From contig NZ_BPKY01000001.1 in NCBI RefSeq assembly GCF_019656055.1, positions 415,545 to 479,544 on the forward strand: a stretch of DNA of 64,000 nucleotides. The letters are read 5' to 3'. Each line of letters starts with the position of its first letter. Position 1 is the stretch's first letter. The notes under the pieces were generated by a model, which was given only the letters and a program-made list of their open reading frames with translations, was not told where the DNA came from and did no database searches. Both the position numbers and the translations under genes were made by a program. Below are positions 62,672 to 64,000 of this stretch, piece after piece. The stretch comes from Leuconostoc miyukkimchii (GTDB taxonomy: Bacteria; Bacillota; Bacilli; Lactobacillales; Lactobacillaceae).

Positions 62672-62857
62672 ATGCGAACAAAAATATGGTTAAAACCAGA
62701 ACAATTAGAACTGTATATCAAGCAGTTAGAACGATTTAGAGACTTATATAGTCAACTAGACCAAATGTTAGAAGAAGGCTTTCAATTCAAAGCAGGTGCG
62801 CCCAACTTTCAAACAATGTTGAGTGTATCAATGCAATTACAAGCTAAAATCAGATAA
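62672..62857 (+). CDS. Small plasmid-type protein
   Basis: 61 residues behind GAAAGAGAGAA. Amphipathic helical, with QLELYIKQLERFRDLYSQL predicted as a coiled coil. No known function. Closed by its own terminator, which supports it being expressed. Confidence 0.6.
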   Translation: MRTKIWLKPEQLELYIKQLERFRDLYSQLDQMLEEGFQFKAGAPNFQTMLSVSMQLQAKIR

Positions 62858-62892
62858 GCACAATCTCAAACATATGGAAATGTGCTTTTTTT
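62856..62892 (+). terminator. Terminator after the small ORF
   Basis: AAGCACA (62856-62862) pairs with TGTGCTT (62881-62887), then T residues; the 5' arm overlaps the stop codon. Confidence 0.7.
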
Positions 62893-63027
62893 AACAAAGA
62901 ATTAGCCTCTAAGGTGCAAGACTTGGTCTCAAAATCAATTGAGCTAACCTTTGCGTATCGTGATTTAGACTTGCTGATTAAGGGAAGTGATCGCAACCGC
63001 GAAAGTGGGTTAAATAAGATTGAGTAA
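62893..63027 (+). pseudogene. Fragment of a mobile-element protein
   Basis: A 44-codon open frame (NKELASKVQDLVSKS, then RDLDLLIKGSDRN) with no start codon or ribosome-binding site, ending at TAA 63025-63027. It reads like the internal part of a protein, cut off by the terminator upstream. Confidence 0.4.
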
Positions 63028-63045
63028 CAGTTGTATCAATCTATC

Positions 63046-63108
63046 GGAAAGTTAACTTTACATTTAAAAACTAATGTATTATACTTATTGGAAAGGAAAC
63101 TTTACATT
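63046..63108. promoter_or_regulatory. Promoter with direct-repeat operators before the second HTH module
   Basis: TTTACA (63057-63062), 17-base spacer, TATACT (63080-63085). Two 19-base direct repeats, 63046-63064 and 63090-63108, differ at two positions (GGAAAGTTAACTTTACATT versus GGAAAGGAAACTTTACATT). They flank the promoter core, one over -35 and one over the start point. Confidence 0.8.
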
Positions 63109-63125
63109 AAGAAAGGTGATTTATC

Positions 63126-63341
63126 TTGTTAAATAATTTAGAAAAATTGCGTAAAGAACAGAAAGTCAGCCAGCAAGCTTTTGCTCAGTATCTAGGTGTC
63201 ACTAGACAAACCATTAGTTCGCTAGAAAATGGTCGTTACAATCCTTCTATTTTATTAGCAATGAAGATTGCCAGATATTTTGGAAAAAGCGTTGAGGATA
63301 TTTTTATTTATACGGAGGAAGATGATAATGATGAAAGATAA
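63126..63341 (+). CDS. XRE-type helix-turn-helix regulator (module 2)
   Basis: 71 residues from TTG 63126 behind GAAAGGTGA. LEKLRKEQKVSQQAFAQYLG then VTRQTISSLENGRYNPS is a canonical HTH of the short repressor type, with an acidic tail (EEDDNDE). Likely autorepressor at the direct repeats 63046-63108. The adjacent membrane protein gene overlaps it. Confidence 0.9.
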   Translation: MLNNLEKLRKEQKVSQQAFAQYLGVTRQTISSLENGRYNPSILLAMKIARYFGKSVEDIFIYTEEDDNDER

Positions 63342-63708
63342 AGAAAATACAATTAATTATAAGGAAATTGGTATTTTTATATTGGTATTACTAGCTATTA
63401 TATTCATATTGCTAAAAGTAGTCCCAGTTAATTTTAGGTATGGCATTTTGATAGCAGTTGGTATTTCTATGATTGTTATGCCTATGACAAAGAAAAAAAT
63501 TACTGATCACGATGAAAGAAATTATCAGATTGATCTTCAAACTAAAGCATTTGCATTTAATATGCTTGAGATAGTGTTTGGTTTACTGTTACTCAGTTTT
63601 ACTATCATGCACATCACATACATGGCTTTAGTTTTAACTCTGACTGCTTACTTAATTCTAAAAATGGTTAATCTGATGGCTTTCTCTTATTACCATAAAA
63701 ATAATTAA
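63328..63708 (+). CDS. Small membrane protein paired with the HTH regulator (module 2)
   Basis: 126 residues from ATG 63328, nine bases after GGAGG, overlapping the regulator by 14 bases; ATG 63322 and 63331 are alternatives. Four predicted helices, with TDHDERNYQIDLQTKAFAF between the second and third. This ERxxxI/LxxKA pattern occurs in DUF2178/DUF3796-like proteins found beside such regulators. Function unknown. Parallels the module at 58184-58799. Confidence 0.82.
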   Translation: MMKDKENTINYKEIGIFILVLLAIIFILLKVVPVNFRYGILIAVGISMIVMPMTKKKITDHDERNYQIDLQTKAFAFNMLEIVFGLLLLSFTIMHITYMALVLTLTAYLILKMVNLMAFSYYHKNN

Positions 63709-63811
63709 CCAGAAAATACATGAGAATTTTTAACGATAAACACTATGACAAACCTGTTGCTAAAACGATAGGTTTTTTATTTATAATCGATGTCTCCTGA
63801 AAGGATAAAAG

Positions 63812-63931
63812 ATGAATGCCATGCCGATGAGAATAGCATTACAAGGTAAGAGTCCAGTTGAGCTATTTGATAAAGAATATAAAACAATGCAAAGGTATCG
63901 CCGTGCTTATGCAAAAAGGAAATTGAACTGA
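63812..63931 (+). CDS. Small basic plasmid-type protein, end supplied by an IS
   Basis: 39 residues from ATG 63812 behind GAAAGGATAAAAG (MNAMPMRIALQGKS, then YKTMQRYRRAYAKRKLN). The TGA stop at 63929-63931 is also the first bases of the insertion-sequence end. The decayed copy at 57967 continues KLKQN, so insertion probably replaced the last residues. Function unknown. Confidence 0.65.
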   Translation: MNAMPMRIALQGKSPVELFDKEYKTMQRYRRAYAKRKLN

Positions 63932-64000
63932 CCCCCGTAAGTTGGAGTAAATCCAAACTTACGGGGGTTTGTTATGTTCTCAAAAGAAGTACAAATTGAA
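63929..64000 (+). mobile_element. Left end of an insertion sequence, cut by the window edge
   Basis: Begins with TGACCCCCGTAAGTTGGA. ACCCCCGTAAGTT (from 63931) and AACTTACGGGGGT (63956-63968) form an inverted repeat, then GTT and ATG 63974 open a frame MFSKEVQIE that runs off the window. The short OrfA-like start suggests an IS3-family element. The family assignment is tentative with nine residues. Confidence 0.7.

Noticed and set aside
1..64000. CRISPR arrays, rRNA and tRNA genes
   Set aside because: No regularly spaced direct repeats and no tRNA- or rRNA-like sequences were recognised on either strand by reading; a tRNA scan was not possible.

Overview
This is an AT-rich, densely packed Gram-positive chromosome segment that reads as a heterofermentative lactic acid bacterium, most likely Leuconostoc or a close relative. 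That assignment is an inference. It rests on the low GC content, cre and T-box control, an acetoin/butanediol gene set, a heme-efflux operon of the lactococcal Hrt type, and small plasmid-type genes. No rRNA, tRNA or CRISPR array was seen.

Layout. 0-5.2 kb holds housekeeping genes: peptidase T, an SGNH esterase with a YpmS-like partner, a YozE-like protein, RbgA and RNase HII. 5.2-9.8 kb is a catabolite-controlled sugar locus (GH13 alpha-glucosidase, GPH-family symporter, small protein, LacI repressor). 9.8-12.3 kb is an HrtR-HrtB-HrtA heme sensor and efflux operon with tandem operators. It is followed by a CrcB pair (fluoride export), an FAD amine oxidase and two unknown membrane proteins. 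15.7-16.6 kb is gene-poor and carries a decayed minus-strand gene. 16.6-22.6 kb is an exosortase-G (XrtG) cluster: a sorted surface protein, XrtG, a processive GT2 glycosyltransferase, a pterin-synthase-like protein, a polytopic membrane protein, and then a GGDEF diguanylate cyclase. 22.8-27.1 kb holds a MerR-controlled divergent reductase locus, a glutathione-reductase-like flavoprotein and MsrA. 27.1-32.5 kb is an accessory patch: a transposase scrap, a frameshifted rsgA paralogue, and a possible RiPP/bacteriocin locus (58-residue precursor candidate, broken TPR-like gene, ABC exporter). 32.6-45 kb returns to core functions: dnaG-rpoD, a preQ1 riboswitch with queT, glutathione peroxidase, reductases, a T-box-controlled short-chain dehydrogenase plus NlpA-type binding protein, and butanediol dehydrogenase. 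45-57.8 kb has azlCD, a TetR/hydrolase pair, a T-box-controlled brnQ, a serine hydrolase, DUF3290/DUF421, an LCP ligase, acetolactate decarboxylase and a PhzF protein. 57.9-64 kb looks plasmid-derived: two HTH-plus-membrane-protein modules, small plasmid-type ORFs, decayed fragments, a second MerR/aldo-keto reductase pair, and the left end of an insertion sequence at the edge.

How it fits together. Redox balance is a recurring theme: many NAD(P)H reductases, two MerR-controlled reductase loci sharing one promoter design, MsrA, glutathione peroxidase and a glutathione-reductase-like enzyme. The least understood systems are the XrtG/glycosyltransferase/diguanylate cyclase cluster, which I take to make and anchor a surface glycoconjugate under possible c-di-GMP control, and the decaying peptide-export locus at 28.7-32.4 kb.
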